DNA of 64,000 nt from Paractinoplanes pyxinae. Its GTDB lineage: Bacteria; Actinomycetota; Actinomycetes; Mycobacteriales; Micromonosporaceae. A program made the position numbers and the translations under genes. The stretch is from positions 62,001 to 126,000 of the forward strand of contig NZ_JAPNTZ010000013.1 in the NCBI RefSeq assembly GCF_026626335.1, given 5' to 3'. The notes beneath the pieces are model-generated. The model had not been told where the DNA came from, did not search any database, and worked only from the letters and a program-made list of their open reading frames with translations. This document shows, one piece after another, positions 30,042 through 38,443 of the stretch; within the stretch, counting starts at the first letter, position 1; each line of letters starts with the position of its first letter.

Positions 30042-31103
30042 ATGACGGACCGTCTCGCGGAATACCGGCGCAAGCGGGACGCCACGCGCACGCCCGAACC
30101 CGTCCCTGAGCAGACGCCGCCGCCGAGCGAGTCCAGGCGGTTCGTGATCCAGCAGCACCACGCCCGCAGCCTGCACTGGGACGTCCGGCTGGAACGCGAC
30201 GGCGTCCTCGTCTCGTTCGCCGTCCCCCGTGGCCTCCCACGCGGCCAGGGCCGCAACAACCTGGCCAAACACACCGAGGATCACCCGCTGGAATACCTCG
30301 AGTTCTCGGGCGAGATCCCGGCCGGCGAGTACGGCGGCGGCCGGATGACCATCTTCGACAGCGGCACCTACGAGACCGGCAAGTGGCGCGACGACGAGAT
30401 CGGGGTGACGTTCCACGGTGACCGGACGAGCGGGCGGTACGTGTTCTTCCAGACCGGCGGCAACGACTGGATGGTCCGCCGGATGGACCCGCCCGAGCCC
30501 GGCTGGGAGCCGATGCCCGAGGCGGTCGATCCGATGCTCGCGACCCGGGCCGTGCACCTGCCGGCCGCCGGCGACGACGCCGAGTGGGGCTACGAGATGG
30601 CCTGGGGCGGTCGGCGTGTCGTGGCGTACGTCTCGGGCGGCCGCGTCCGCCTGCTGAACGCCGACGGCGAGGACGTGACGAGCTGGTATCCCGAGATCCG
30701 GCCGCTCGGCCCCGCGCTGGCGCCGACCGAGGCCGTGCTGGACGGCGAGATCGTGACCCTGCCCGACCCGGCCCAGCTGGAGAAACGGAAGGCGCCCAAG
30801 GACGCGGCGGCGGCCAAGCGGGCCGCTGAGCGCACCCCGGTCTACTTCCTGGCCTACGACCTGCTGTGGCTCGAGGGGCACAGCACGGTGGAGGCGCTGC
30901 GCTACGCCGAGCGCCGCGAGCTCCTGGAGGGACTGTCCATCGACGGCGAGCACTGGCAGACCCCGCCCTACTTCCCCGGCGGGGGCGAGTTCGCGCTGGA
31001 GGCGGCCGCGGCGCAGGGCCTGGGCGGGGTCGTCGCGAAACGCCTCGACTCCCCCTACCTGCCCGGCCGCCGTAGCCGCCTCTGGCTGGCGATCAGCGCC
31101 TAG
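30042..31103 (+). CDS. LigD-type 3'-phosphoesterase fused to an inactive DNA ligase domain
   Basis: 353 residues. The N-terminal 3'-phosphoesterase domain of bacterial NHEJ protein LigD is intact: H39, H45, D47, R49, H81 and Y85 keep the exact spacing of the Pseudomonas enzyme. Residues ~160-353 follow the ATP-dependent ligase nucleotidyltransferase fold, but its catalytic residues are gone. Motif I reads YEMAWGG, with Ala187 for the adenylated lysine and Gly189 for Asp. Motif IV has Gly328 for Glu. Motif V reads LWLAISA, lacking both lysines. Motif III (VLDGEIV, ~232-238) remains. The protein stops where the OB domain would begin. It likely trims or binds 3' ends but cannot seal them. No Ku or polymerase domain is near. 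Confidence 0.85.
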   Translation: MTDRLAEYRRKRDATRTPEPVPEQTPPPSESRRFVIQQHHARSLHWDVRLERDGVLVSFAVPRGLPRGQGRNNLAKHTEDHPLEYLEFSGEIPAGEYGGGRMTIFDSGTYETGKWRDDEIGVTFHGDRTSGRYVFFQTGGNDWMVRRMDPPEPGWEPMPEAVDPMLATRAVHLPAAGDDAEWGYEMAWGGRRVVAYVSGGRVRLLNADGEDVTSWYPEIRPLGPALAPTEAVLDGEIVTLPDPAQLEKRKAPKDAAAAKRAAERTPVYFLAYDLLWLEGHSTVEALRYAERRELLEGLSIDGEHWQTPPYFPGGGEFALEAAAAQGLGGVVAKRLDSPYLPGRRSRLWLAISA

Positions 31104-32656
31104 GCGCGCCGCCGCCGGCCGATCAGCAGCGCCGCCACGCCGCCGAGCACCAGCAGCAGGCCGGCCAGCCCACCGGCCGGTCCGGTGATCGGCAGGCCGC
31201 CGCCACCACCCTCGCCACCGCCGGCCGGCGGTGCGACGGGCGGAGCGGCCGGCGGCGCGGCTCCGTTGATCACGATGTAGGCCGAGTTGTTGGCCTTGTT
31301 CAGTTCCTCGGCCGGAGCGTCCACCTTCACCGACCCGGCCGCGCCGGTGATGACCTGGTCGATCCGCAGGCTGAAGTTCAGCGGGTCGGTGAAGCCGACC
31401 TTGAACATCGAGTCCAGGTAGCAGCTGTAGCGCAGCTCCCCCGGCCGGCCGCCGTGCCCGTAGTCGACCACCCCGCGGTCGGTCATCGGGAAGCAGATGT
31501 CCGGCACCTTCGTCGCGGTGGTGCCCTTCGGGATGAAGACCCGCGCCTTCGGCCAGGGCGCGTTGACCCGCTGACGGTCGATGGTGGCCGGCCCGTCGTT
31601 ACGGATGCCGACCTTGACCCGGACGATCGCGCCCTTCTGGCCGGTGGCCCGGGCGCCGACGGCGGCCAGGTCGGTCGAGTGCTTGCCGGTGACCGTGACG
31701 GCCAGTCCGTCCGACACGTACTCCTCGAGGGCCTGCGGTGGGTCGGCCTTGGCCGTGGCGAGCGGGGTCAGGCGCAGCACCCCACCCCGGCCGGGCGTGC
31801 CGAGCGGTTCGAAGCCGCCCCTCTGCACGTACTGCCGCAGGTCGGCGAACTCGTCCTTGGTCATCCACTGCCAGCTGCCGTTCTGCCGGCTCGGTGCGTA
31901 CGTGTCCTTCCGCATCCGCAGCGGCAGGGTGACGCGGTAGGCGGCTCCGGGCGCGAGCGTCTGGTCGAAGAGGCAGTAGCGCAGCTCACCGCCGAGGTAG
32001 TAGCAGTTGCTGAACTGGGTGCGGCTCTCGAACGCGTACTGCGTGTACGAGCCGAAGGCCGTCCCCCGGATCGGCACCGAGCCCGTGTTGGTGATGGTCA
32101 GCGGCACGTCCACCGAGCCCCCGGGCGGCGCCGACGTGTCCTTCGCGCTGTCGGCCGCGGTGAGGCCGACCCGCTCGCCGATCCGGATCGTCGCGGTGCG
32201 GGTGACCGGGGCGAACCCCTTCACCGTCATGGTCGCCGTCAGGGTGCCGGTCCGGCCCACCACGGCGTCGTCCCCGGCGACGACCCAGCCCACGACGTTG
32301 GACTCGACACCTTCCGGCGTGAGCGCGCCGACCTCGGCCGAGCACGTCAGTTCGAGCAGGTCGGGCTGCCGGACGCTGCAGTTGTTCGGGTGGCCCGCCT
32401 CCTGCAGATGCAAGCCCGGGCCCTGGCCGGCGAAGCGGTACACGAGGTTCACGTCGCCCCTGCGCACCGGCAGCGGCCGGTCGGCGAACAGCAGCGTACG
32501 GAGTTCGAGACTGCTGCCCGGCGCGAGCGTGTAGTTCTTGACGTAGAAGTCGACCTTCGCCTTGGCCGGGGCCGCCTGGGCCGGAGGCGCCGCCGCGCCG
32601 GACACACTGAGTGCCACCAGCGCGAGAAGCAGGCGGCGGGCGAGACTTTGACGCAC
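31100..32656 (-). CDS. LPXTG-type cell-wall-anchored protein
   Basis: 518 residues. GTG 32656 has GGAGGA seven bases upstream. An N-terminal signal peptide (RQSLARRLLLALVALSVSG, cleavage near AQA-AP) leads to an extracellular region of beta-rich repeats of CARDB or DUF11 type, for example VDVPLTITNTGSVPIRG near residue 180. It contains paired cysteines. The C terminus is a Gly/Pro spacer, LPITG at 488-492, a hydrophobic helix and RRRR: a sortase signal. Its stop codon overlaps that of the LigD-like gene by four bases on the opposite strand. No sortase is in the window. Confidence 0.85.
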   Translation of the reverse strand: MRQSLARRLLLALVALSVSGAAAPPAQAAPAKAKVDFYVKNYTLAPGSSLELRTLLFADRPLPVRRGDVNLVYRFAGQGPGLHLQEAGHPNNCSVRQPDLLELTCSAEVGALTPEGVESNVVGWVVAGDDAVVGRTGTLTATMTVKGFAPVTRTATIRIGERVGLTAADSAKDTSAPPGGSVDVPLTITNTGSVPIRGTAFGSYTQYAFESRTQFSNCYYLGGELRYCLFDQTLAPGAAYRVTLPLRMRKDTYAPSRQNGSWQWMTKDEFADLRQYVQRGGFEPLGTPGRGGVLRLTPLATAKADPPQALEEYVSDGLAVTVTGKHSTDLAAVGARATGQKGAIVRVKVGIRNDGPATIDRQRVNAPWPKARVFIPKGTTATKVPDICFPMTDRGVVDYGHGGRPGELRYSCYLDSMFKVGFTDPLNFSLRIDQVITGAAGSVKVDAPAEELNKANNSAYIVINGAAPPAAPPVAPPAGGGEGGGGGLPITGPAGGLAGLLLVLGGVAALLIGRRRRA

Positions 32657-32806
32657 CGGGAGTCCTCCGTACCCGAAGATCAAGACTCGCGAAGCGTAGG
32701 TGCCCGGCCCGGACTCCGTGCACCGGTTACCCGATCGTTATCCGGAGGCCGGCGCACCGGCGGTCCGTCCGCAATCGTGGCGGAGGCGGAAGCATGCTGG
32801 TCCGCG

Positions 32807-32820
32807 CCTCGGTACCGAGG
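32807..32820. promoter_or_regulatory. Perfect 14-base palindrome before the GH63-type gene
   Basis: CCTCGGTACCGAGG lies 37 bases before ATG 32858 in the divergent promoter region shared with the LPXTG gene. Size and position fit an operator; the binding protein is unknown. Confidence 0.4.
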
Positions 32821-32857
32821 TTTACCGGCGCCCGCACCGGAAAGGTCCTCTGCTTAG

Positions 32858-34234
32858 ATGCACCCCGGAACCCCTGCCATGACCGAGTCTGTGACCGAGA
32901 TGTCTGCCGAACTCTGGAACTCCGCCGCCGGCGTCCTCGAGACGAACTGGTCCGGCGACCACATGGTGCCCTCCCGCCGCCTCTACCCGCACCAGTGGAG
33001 CTGGGACACCGCCTTCATCGCGGTCGGTCTGGCGTACGTCAATCCGGGCCGAGCCTGGCGTGACCTGCGCAGCTTGTTCGAGGCGCAATGGCCCGACGGC
33101 CGGGTGCCGCACATCGTCTTCGACCCCGCGACCGCCGAGGCCGACTACTTCCCCGGGCCGGCCTTCTGGGGCGTTCCCGCGTACGGCGTACGCCCGGCGC
33201 ACGGAAGCACCGGCATCGTGCAGCCACCCCTGCACGCCGTCGCGGCCTGGAAGGTCTACCGTCGCGCGGCGGCCCACGGCGCGGCCTGCGTGCAAGAGGC
33301 CCACGCCGAACTCGAATGGCTCTACCCCCGCCTGGTCGCCCAGCAGGACTATCTGACCCACCGCCGGAACCTGGGCGGCGCCGGCCTGGCCGCGATCGTG
33401 CATCCGTGGGAGTCGGGCCTGGACAACAGCCCGGCCTGGGACGCCGCGATGGCCAACGTGCCGGCCGACCTCTCCCTGCTGTCGACGTACCGCCGGCGCG
33501 ACCTGGACGTCGCCGACGCGGCCCACCGCCCGACCGACCGCGACTACGCCCGGTACGTCGGCCTGGTCCTCAGCTACCGCGCCGAGAGCTATTCGGACAC
33601 CGACCTGCTGTCCCGGCACGACTTCGCGGTGGAGTGCCCGTCGTTCAACGCGATCCTGGGCGCCGCCGAGCTGGCCCTGGCCCAGATCGCGGGAGTTCTC
33701 GGCCGTACGACAGAAGCCGCCGGCCACCGCGAGCGGGCCCAGCGCATCGCCCACGCGCTCGTCGCCCGCCTGTGGAACCCGCGGACGCGGATGTTCCACG
33801 CTCGTGACGTGCGTACCGGAACGCTGAGCCCGGCCCACTGTGTGAGCGGGCTGATGCCGCTGCTGCTGCCCGACCTGCCGAGCGAGCAGGTCGAGGGCAT
33901 CGTGGCCGAGGCGAAGTCGGCCCGGTTCGGCATGCCGGCGCCGAGCTACGACCGGACGGCGGCCGACTTCGACACCATGCGCTACTGGCGGGGCCCGATC
34001 TGGATCAACATGAACTGGCTGCTGCGCCGGGGCCTGCTCGTGCACGGCCGGCGTGACGAGGCCGAGGAGCTGCGGGCGGCCATGGTGCGCCTGGTGCACC
34101 AGCAGGGCCACTTCGAGTACTTCCACCCGGTGACCGGCGAGGGCCTGGGCGCGCCCACCTTCAGCTGGACCGCCGCCCTGGCCCTCGACCTGCTCGCCGA
34201 CCGTTCGGTGCCGGCGTACGCAAGGGCCGCTTAG
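32858..34234 (+). CDS. GH63-type glycoside hydrolase (mannosyl/glucosylglycerate hydrolase-like)
   Basis: 458 residues of (alpha/alpha)6-barrel type. Motifs are [11 protein letters not shown] near residue 43, [16 protein letters not shown] near 180-195 and [15 protein letters not shown] near 370, the pattern of bacterial GH63 enzymes that split mannosylglycerate or glucosylglycerate. It is cytoplasmic, with no signal peptide. ATG 32858 and ATG 32879 are both possible; neither has an ideal ribosome-binding site. The stop overlaps that of mscR (opposite strand) by four bases. Substrate assignment within the family is inference. Confidence 0.8.
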   Translation: MHPGTPAMTESVTEMSAELWNSAAGVLETNWSGDHMVPSRRLYPHQWSWDTAFIAVGLAYVNPGRAWRDLRSLFEAQWPDGRVPHIVFDPATAEADYFPGPAFWGVPAYGVRPAHGSTGIVQPPLHAVAAWKVYRRAAAHGAACVQEAHAELEWLYPRLVAQQDYLTHRRNLGGAGLAAIVHPWESGLDNSPAWDAAMANVPADLSLLSTYRRRDLDVADAAHRPTDRDYARYVGLVLSYRAESYSDTDLLSRHDFAVECPSFNAILGAAELALAQIAGVLGRTTEAAGHRERAQRIAHALVARLWNPRTRMFHARDVRTGTLSPAHCVSGLMPLLLPDLPSEQVEGIVAEAKSARFGMPAPSYDRTAADFDTMRYWRGPIWINMNWLLRRGLLVHGRRDEAEELRAAMVRLVHQQGHFEYFHPVTGEGLGAPTFSWTAALALDLLADRSVPAYARAA

Positions 34235-35316
34235 AACACGACCACCGAGCGCAGCACGCCACCGGTGTGCATCTTGTTGAAGGCCTCCTCGACCCCGTTC
34301 AGCGGGATCTCCTCGGTCACGAAGGCGTCCAGGTCGAGGCGGCCCTGCAGGTACAGCTCGGTGAGCATCGGGAAGTCGCGGGTCGGCAGGCAGTCGCCGT
34401 ACCAGCTGGACTTGAGCGCCCCGCCGCGGCCGAAGATCTCGAGCAGCGGCAGCTCGATCTTCATGTCGGGCGTGGGCACGCCGACCAGCACCACCGTGCC
34501 GGCCAGGTCGCGCATGTAGAAGGCCTGCTCGTACGTCTCGGGCCGGCCCACCGCCTCGACCACCACATCGGCCCCGAAGCCGCCGGTGAGCTCCTTGACC
34601 TTCTCGACGACGTCCCCCTCGCGGGCGTTGACCGTGTGCGTCGCGCCGAACCCGCGCGCCCACTCGAGCTTCTGGTCGTCCGTGTCGATGGCGATGATCG
34701 TGGTCGCCCCGGCCAGGGCCGCGCCGGCCACCGCGCCGTCACCGACACCGCCGCAGCCGATCACCGCGACCGAGTCGCCCCGGGTCACGCCGCCGGTGTT
34801 GATGGCCGCGCCGATGCCCGCCATCACGCCGCAGCCGAGCAGGCCCACCGCCGCCGCGCGAGCCCGCGGGTCGACCTTTGTGCACTGTCCGGCGTGGACG
34901 AGCGTCTTCTCGACGAAGGCGCCGATGCCCAGGGCCGGGGACAGCTCGGTGCCGTCCTCCAGAGTCATCTTCTGAGTCGCGTTGTGCGTGGCGAAGCAGT
35001 ACCACGGCTTGCCCTTCTTGCAGGCCCGGCAGACGCCGCACACGGCCCGCCAGTTGAGCACCGCGAAGTCGCCCGGCTCGACGTCGGTGACGCCGGCGCC
35101 GACCGACTCGACCACGCCGGCTGCTTCGTGGCCGAGCAGGAACGGGAAGTCGTCGTTGATGCCGCCCTCGCGGTAGTGCAGGTCGGTGTGGCACACCCCG
35201 CACGCCTGGATCGCGACCACGGCCTCACCCGGCCCGGGGTCGGGCACCACGATGGTCGTGAGCTCGACGGGGGCACCCTTGCTGCGGGCGATGACGCCCT
35301 GAACTCGCTGACTCAT
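34231..35316 (-). CDS. mscR: S-(hydroxymethyl)mycothiol dehydrogenase
   Basis: Zinc alcohol dehydrogenase that oxidises the formaldehyde-mycothiol adduct with NAD+. 361 residues. Catalytic zinc site is ACGVCHTD and GHEAAGVV, structural zinc in [15 protein letters not shown], and the NAD fold in [12 protein letters not shown]. The sequence follows mycobacterial MscR closely. In many actinobacteria an MBL-fold hydrolase gene follows mscR; here the next gene is convergent, so that partner is absent. It begins four bases after the MarR stop and so shares its transcript. Confidence 0.93.
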   Translation of the reverse strand: MSQRVQGVIARSKGAPVELTTIVVPDPGPGEAVVAIQACGVCHTDLHYREGGINDDFPFLLGHEAAGVVESVGAGVTDVEPGDFAVLNWRAVCGVCRACKKGKPWYCFATHNATQKMTLEDGTELSPALGIGAFVEKTLVHAGQCTKVDPRARAAAVGLLGCGVMAGIGAAINTGGVTRGDSVAVIGCGGVGDGAVAGAALAGATTIIAIDTDDQKLEWARGFGATHTVNAREGDVVEKVKELTGGFGADVVVEAVGRPETYEQAFYMRDLAGTVVLVGVPTPDMKIELPLLEIFGRGGALKSSWYGDCLPTRDFPMLTELYLQGRLDLDAFVTEEIPLNGVEEAFNKMHTGGVLRSVVVF

Positions 35317-35320
35317 CGGC

Positions 35321-35779
35321 CTAGCCTAAGGGCTCGTCGAGCAGAGTTTCGGCCAGCTTGGCGAGCTGTTTCACCTGGGCCGGGGTGAGCCGGTCGAAGA
35401 TCAGCTGCTGCACCGCCTCGACGTGGCCGGGGGCCGATTCCTTGATCTTGGTGAAGCCGTCCTCGGTGAGCACGGCGATCTGCACGCGCCCGTCCTGCGG
35501 GTCACGCTCGCGGCGCACCCAGCCCTGGCCCTCGAGGCGGGCGATGACGTGCGAGAGGCGGGACAGCGAGGCGCTGACCATCTTGGCCAGCTTGCTCATG
35601 GCGAGCCGGCGGTCGGGCTGGTCGCTCAGCGCCACCAGCACGATGTAGCCCATGTGGGTCAGGCCGGCGTCGCGCTGCAGCTGGGCCTCGAGCGCCGCGG
35701 GGACCTTGATGAGCACTTCGACGAAGCGCCGCCACGTCTGCTGCTGCTCGTCGGTCAACCAGCGGGGCTGCTGTTCCAT
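35321..35779 (-). CDS. MarR-family transcriptional regulator
   Basis: 152 residues with a winged helix: [42 protein letters not shown] near residues 57-98. Neighbouring mscR is read from the same transcript four bases later, so it probably answers to aldehyde or thiol stress and regulates both genes. That link is inference. No cysteines are present, so it is not a thiol-sensing OhrR type. The ATG is preceded by GAGAGG-like sequence (minus strand of 35780-35790). Confidence 0.85.
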   Translation of the reverse strand: MEQQPRWLTDEQQQTWRRFVEVLIKVPAALEAQLQRDAGLTHMGYIVLVALSDQPDRRLAMSKLAKMVSASLSRLSHVIARLEGQGWVRRERDPQDGRVQIAVLTEDGFTKIKESAPGHVEAVQQLIFDRLTPAQVKQLAKLAETLLDEPLG

Positions 35780-35885
35780 GGAGAGAGGTTAGTGGCGCGG
35801 CGGCCCGAGGTCACGATCCGGGTCGTATCGATCGACGACCGGCGTTGTCCCTAGTACGCTGCGCTGGAACTTCCACCGGGGCAAT

Positions 35886-35959
35886 CCAGAACGGCACGAC
35901 GCCGGCGCCGGTTCGGCTGGGGGGCCACGGCCGGCGCCGGCGTCGTGCTTCCGTTCTGG
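35886..35959. terminator. Very long hairpin after the cupin gene
   Basis: Arms of 18 perfectly paired bases (left arm GCACGACGCCGGCGCCGG) extend by eight more pairs after a three-base bulge, giving a 26-pair stem around a 19-base loop. It begins 13 bases after the cupin stop on the minus strand, so it can end that transcript before the MarR promoter. No U-tract follows, as often in actinobacteria. Confidence 0.7.
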
Positions 35960-35971
35960 TTGATCGCCGCC

Positions 35972-36361
35972 TCAGGACTGCGGCGGCTCGTCCTTGCCCT
36001 CTTCCTCGAGCCGGTCGGCCTCTTCCTTCGTCTTGTGCACGGCGCCGTCGGCGTGCTCGGCCGGGCCGTAGACGGTGTAGAGGACCAGCGGGTTGGGCCC
36101 GGTGTTGATGAAGTTGTGCTTGCGCCCGGCCGGGACGACGACCAGGTCGCCCTGGGCCACATTGCGCTCCTGCCCGCTGACGATGGCCTTGGCCGTTCCG
36201 CTGACGAAGGTGAGGATCTGGTCCACCTCGTGGACCTCCTCACCGATCTCGCCGTCCGGCGGAATCGTCATGATCACGAGCTGGGTGTGCTTGCCGGTCC
36301 AGAGCACGCGGCGGAAGTCGGGGCTCTGCTCGGCGACGGTGGCGATCGTGTAGTGCTCCAT
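35972..36361 (-). CDS. Cupin-domain protein
   Basis: 129 residues from ATG 36361 (MEHYTIATVAEQSPDF). One cupin barrel with the metal motif GEIGEEVHEVDQILTFVSG and the second motif GDLVVVPAGRKHNFINTG. The first His of the usual HxH is replaced: the sequence is E-V-H-E-V-D, still giving possible ligands. The C terminus is charged and probably disordered. Similar proteins may be mannose-6-phosphate isomerase-like or simple oxygenases; the reaction is unknown. It follows the EAL protein by 18 bases on the same strand. Confidence 0.82.
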   Translation of the reverse strand: MEHYTIATVAEQSPDFRRVLWTGKHTQLVIMTIPPDGEIGEEVHEVDQILTFVSGTAKAIVSGQERNVAQGDLVVVPAGRKHNFINTGPNPLVLYTVYGPAEHADGAVHKTKEEADRLEEEGKDEPPQS

Positions 36362-36379
36362 GCCGCGCATATACCCCGC

Positions 36380-38065
36380 TCACGGCGTACGCAATCGGCC
36401 TTCGACGACGGGGGCCGGGCGCCCGATCAGATAGCCCTGGACGTAGTCGACGCCCAGCTCACGCAGCAGCCGCAGGGTCGGCTCGTCCTGCACGAACTCG
36501 GCCACGGTGTGGATCCCGTAGGCCTGGCACACCTGCACCAGGGCCCGCACCAGCACCTGGTCCTGCGGGTTGGCGACCAGGTCGACGACGTACTCGCCAT
36601 CGATCTTGACCAGGTCGATCGGGAAGATCCGCAGGTAGCGGAACGACGCGTAGCCGGAGCCGAAGTCGTCCAGCGCGAGCTCGCAGCCCAGCTCGCGGAC
36701 CTGGTCGGCGAACCGGCGGGCCTCGCTCAGGTTGCCGATCAGCGCGGTCTCGGTGATCTCGAAGGTGAGCTGCTGGGGCTTCACCTGGTACTGCTCGATG
36801 AGCCGGGTGACCTCGTCGGTGAGCCGCGGGTCCCCGACCGAGCGGCCCGAGAGGTTGATCTGCAGACAGGTGCCGGGCTGCTCGGCGGCCAGCTGCATGG
36901 CCCGCTCGACAACCCACAGGTCGATGTCGAAGACCGCGTCCAGGCGCTCGGCGATGTCCAGCACCTGGATCGGCGACTGCGGCCCGTCGCCGTCGTCGAG
37001 CACCCGCAGCAGCAGCTCGTGCCGGGTGATCTCGTTGCTCTGCAGCTCGAGGATGGGCTGGGCGTAGAGGGTGAAGCGGTCGGTGTCGAGGGCGTCGGCG
37101 ACCCGGCTGCGGTACGAGCCCTGCCGGTCGCGGGCCGGCACCGGGTGCGGCACCAGGGTCAGCGGCACCACCCCCTCGCGGGACTGGCGCCAGGCCAGCT
37201 CGGCGTCGATCAGCAGCTCGTGGCTGCCGGCGTCGCCGTCGGGCGTGAACCGCACGAGCCCGCCCCAGGCCCGGGCCCGCAGCCAGGTGTCGGGCAGCAC
37301 GAAGGTCTGCGCCCGCAGCGCCTCGACCAGCAGCTCGGCCTCGCGCCGGGCCATCGGCCAGCTGGTGCCGGGCAGCAGCACGCCGAGTTCGTTGGGGCCG
37401 ACCCGGCCCAGCAGCGCGCCCCGCTGCATCACGCCCTCGAGCACGCGGGCGGCCCGGTGCAGCAGGTCGGCGTTGAGTTCCGGCCGGACCGCGCCGTCCG
37501 CGCCCGGCAGCTCGGGCTGCACCCGCACGACCAGCACGGCGCCGCCGCCGCGGCGCTGCGCGCGGTCAATCTCGTCGGCGAAGCGGGCCCGCGGGAGCAG
37601 GCCGGTCGCCGGATCGGGCTCGACCAGCGAGGCCCGGACGGTCTCGCCGCGCCGGGCCAGCCGGTCGGTCTCGCGGCGGGCCCGCTCGCGATCTGAGACA
37701 TCTGTCACCGTGCCCCGGATGCCGCGGACCGTGCCGTCGGGGCTCTTGATCGGATCGAGCCGGCAGTCCACGTCGAACCAGCCGCCGTCAGCGCGCATGA
37801 GGCGGATCGTCGTGCGCACCTGGGCGCGGGTGGTCCAGGCTTTCGTGATGGCCGACAGCGCCTCGGCGTGGTCGTCGCGGTGCACGTAGCGGACGAGAAT
37901 CTTGCGGCTGACCTCGTCGCGGGCCGGCGGGTCGCCGAGCATCGCCCGCAGCGGACCCGACCACACGATGCGGTCGCCGGTCACCGTGTACGAGAACCAG
38001 GCGGCCCGGTCGTCGGCCGGCCGGCGCGGCGCCGGCACGCGCTGCCGTTCCTCGGGTGCCGCCAT
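36380..38065 (-). CDS. PAS - degenerate GGDEF - EAL protein (cyclic-di-GMP phosphodiesterase)
   Basis: 561 residues from ATG 38065, with GGAGGTGG upstream. A PAS domain spans ~20-130. The GGDEF domain follows, but its signature is VGPNEL at about 222-227, so cyclase activity is unlikely. The C-terminal EAL domain keeps the catalytic set: HELLLRV (Glu of EAL), INLSGR, EITETA, DDFGSGYASF, LVKIDGEYV and YVQGYLIGRP. The likely role is breakdown of c-di-GMP under PAS control. No membrane segment. It shares a transcript with the cupin gene. Confidence 0.88.
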   Translation of the reverse strand: MAAPEERQRVPAPRRPADDRAAWFSYTVTGDRIVWSGPLRAMLGDPPARDEVSRKILVRYVHRDDHAEALSAITKAWTTRAQVRTTIRLMRADGGWFDVDCRLDPIKSPDGTVRGIRGTVTDVSDRERARRETDRLARRGETVRASLVEPDPATGLLPRARFADEIDRAQRRGGGAVLVVRVQPELPGADGAVRPELNADLLHRAARVLEGVMQRGALLGRVGPNELGVLLPGTSWPMARREAELLVEALRAQTFVLPDTWLRARAWGGLVRFTPDGDAGSHELLIDAELAWRQSREGVVPLTLVPHPVPARDRQGSYRSRVADALDTDRFTLYAQPILELQSNEITRHELLLRVLDDGDGPQSPIQVLDIAERLDAVFDIDLWVVERAMQLAAEQPGTCLQINLSGRSVGDPRLTDEVTRLIEQYQVKPQQLTFEITETALIGNLSEARRFADQVRELGCELALDDFGSGYASFRYLRIFPIDLVKIDGEYVVDLVANPQDQVLVRALVQVCQAYGIHTVAEFVQDEPTLRLLRELGVDYVQGYLIGRPAPVVEGRLRTP

Positions 38066-38443
38066 CGGGCCGCCACCTCCCCCAGAGTGTCCCCACGCCC
38101 CTGAACTATTACGACCCGTCACCGGGCCGAGATAACAGTGGACGACCGCCCCAATGTTTGACCGTCGGCCTCGTCAACACCGGGAGCTGCACCTTCTCGC
38201 CCGATCAGAGTAGGGAAAGACCTGATCGGCTGACCACTGCGCTGCGTGATTCCGCACCGGAAAGAGCGCCACTTCCATGACGGACAGTCACTGCTAGTGC
38301 CGACGGTGGAACCATGTGCGATTGCTACCCGCCCGGCGCCGGTGTCATGCACGCAACGCACTCGCAAGGATGCGCCCCGTGACTTGATCCGCTTGTGGAT
38401 GGATATGGTGGCGATTGGACAGTACGCCGAGCGAGGACGAGGC
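38066..38443. other. Intergenic region with inverted repeat
   Basis: About 380 bases between the EAL gene and the Mrr-like gene without a convincing reading frame. It contains GATCAG and CTGATC arms 13 bases apart (38201-38225) and a TATGGT hexamer at 38404-38409 that could be the -10 box for the Mrr-like gene. Less GC-rich than its surroundings. Confidence 0.4.
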
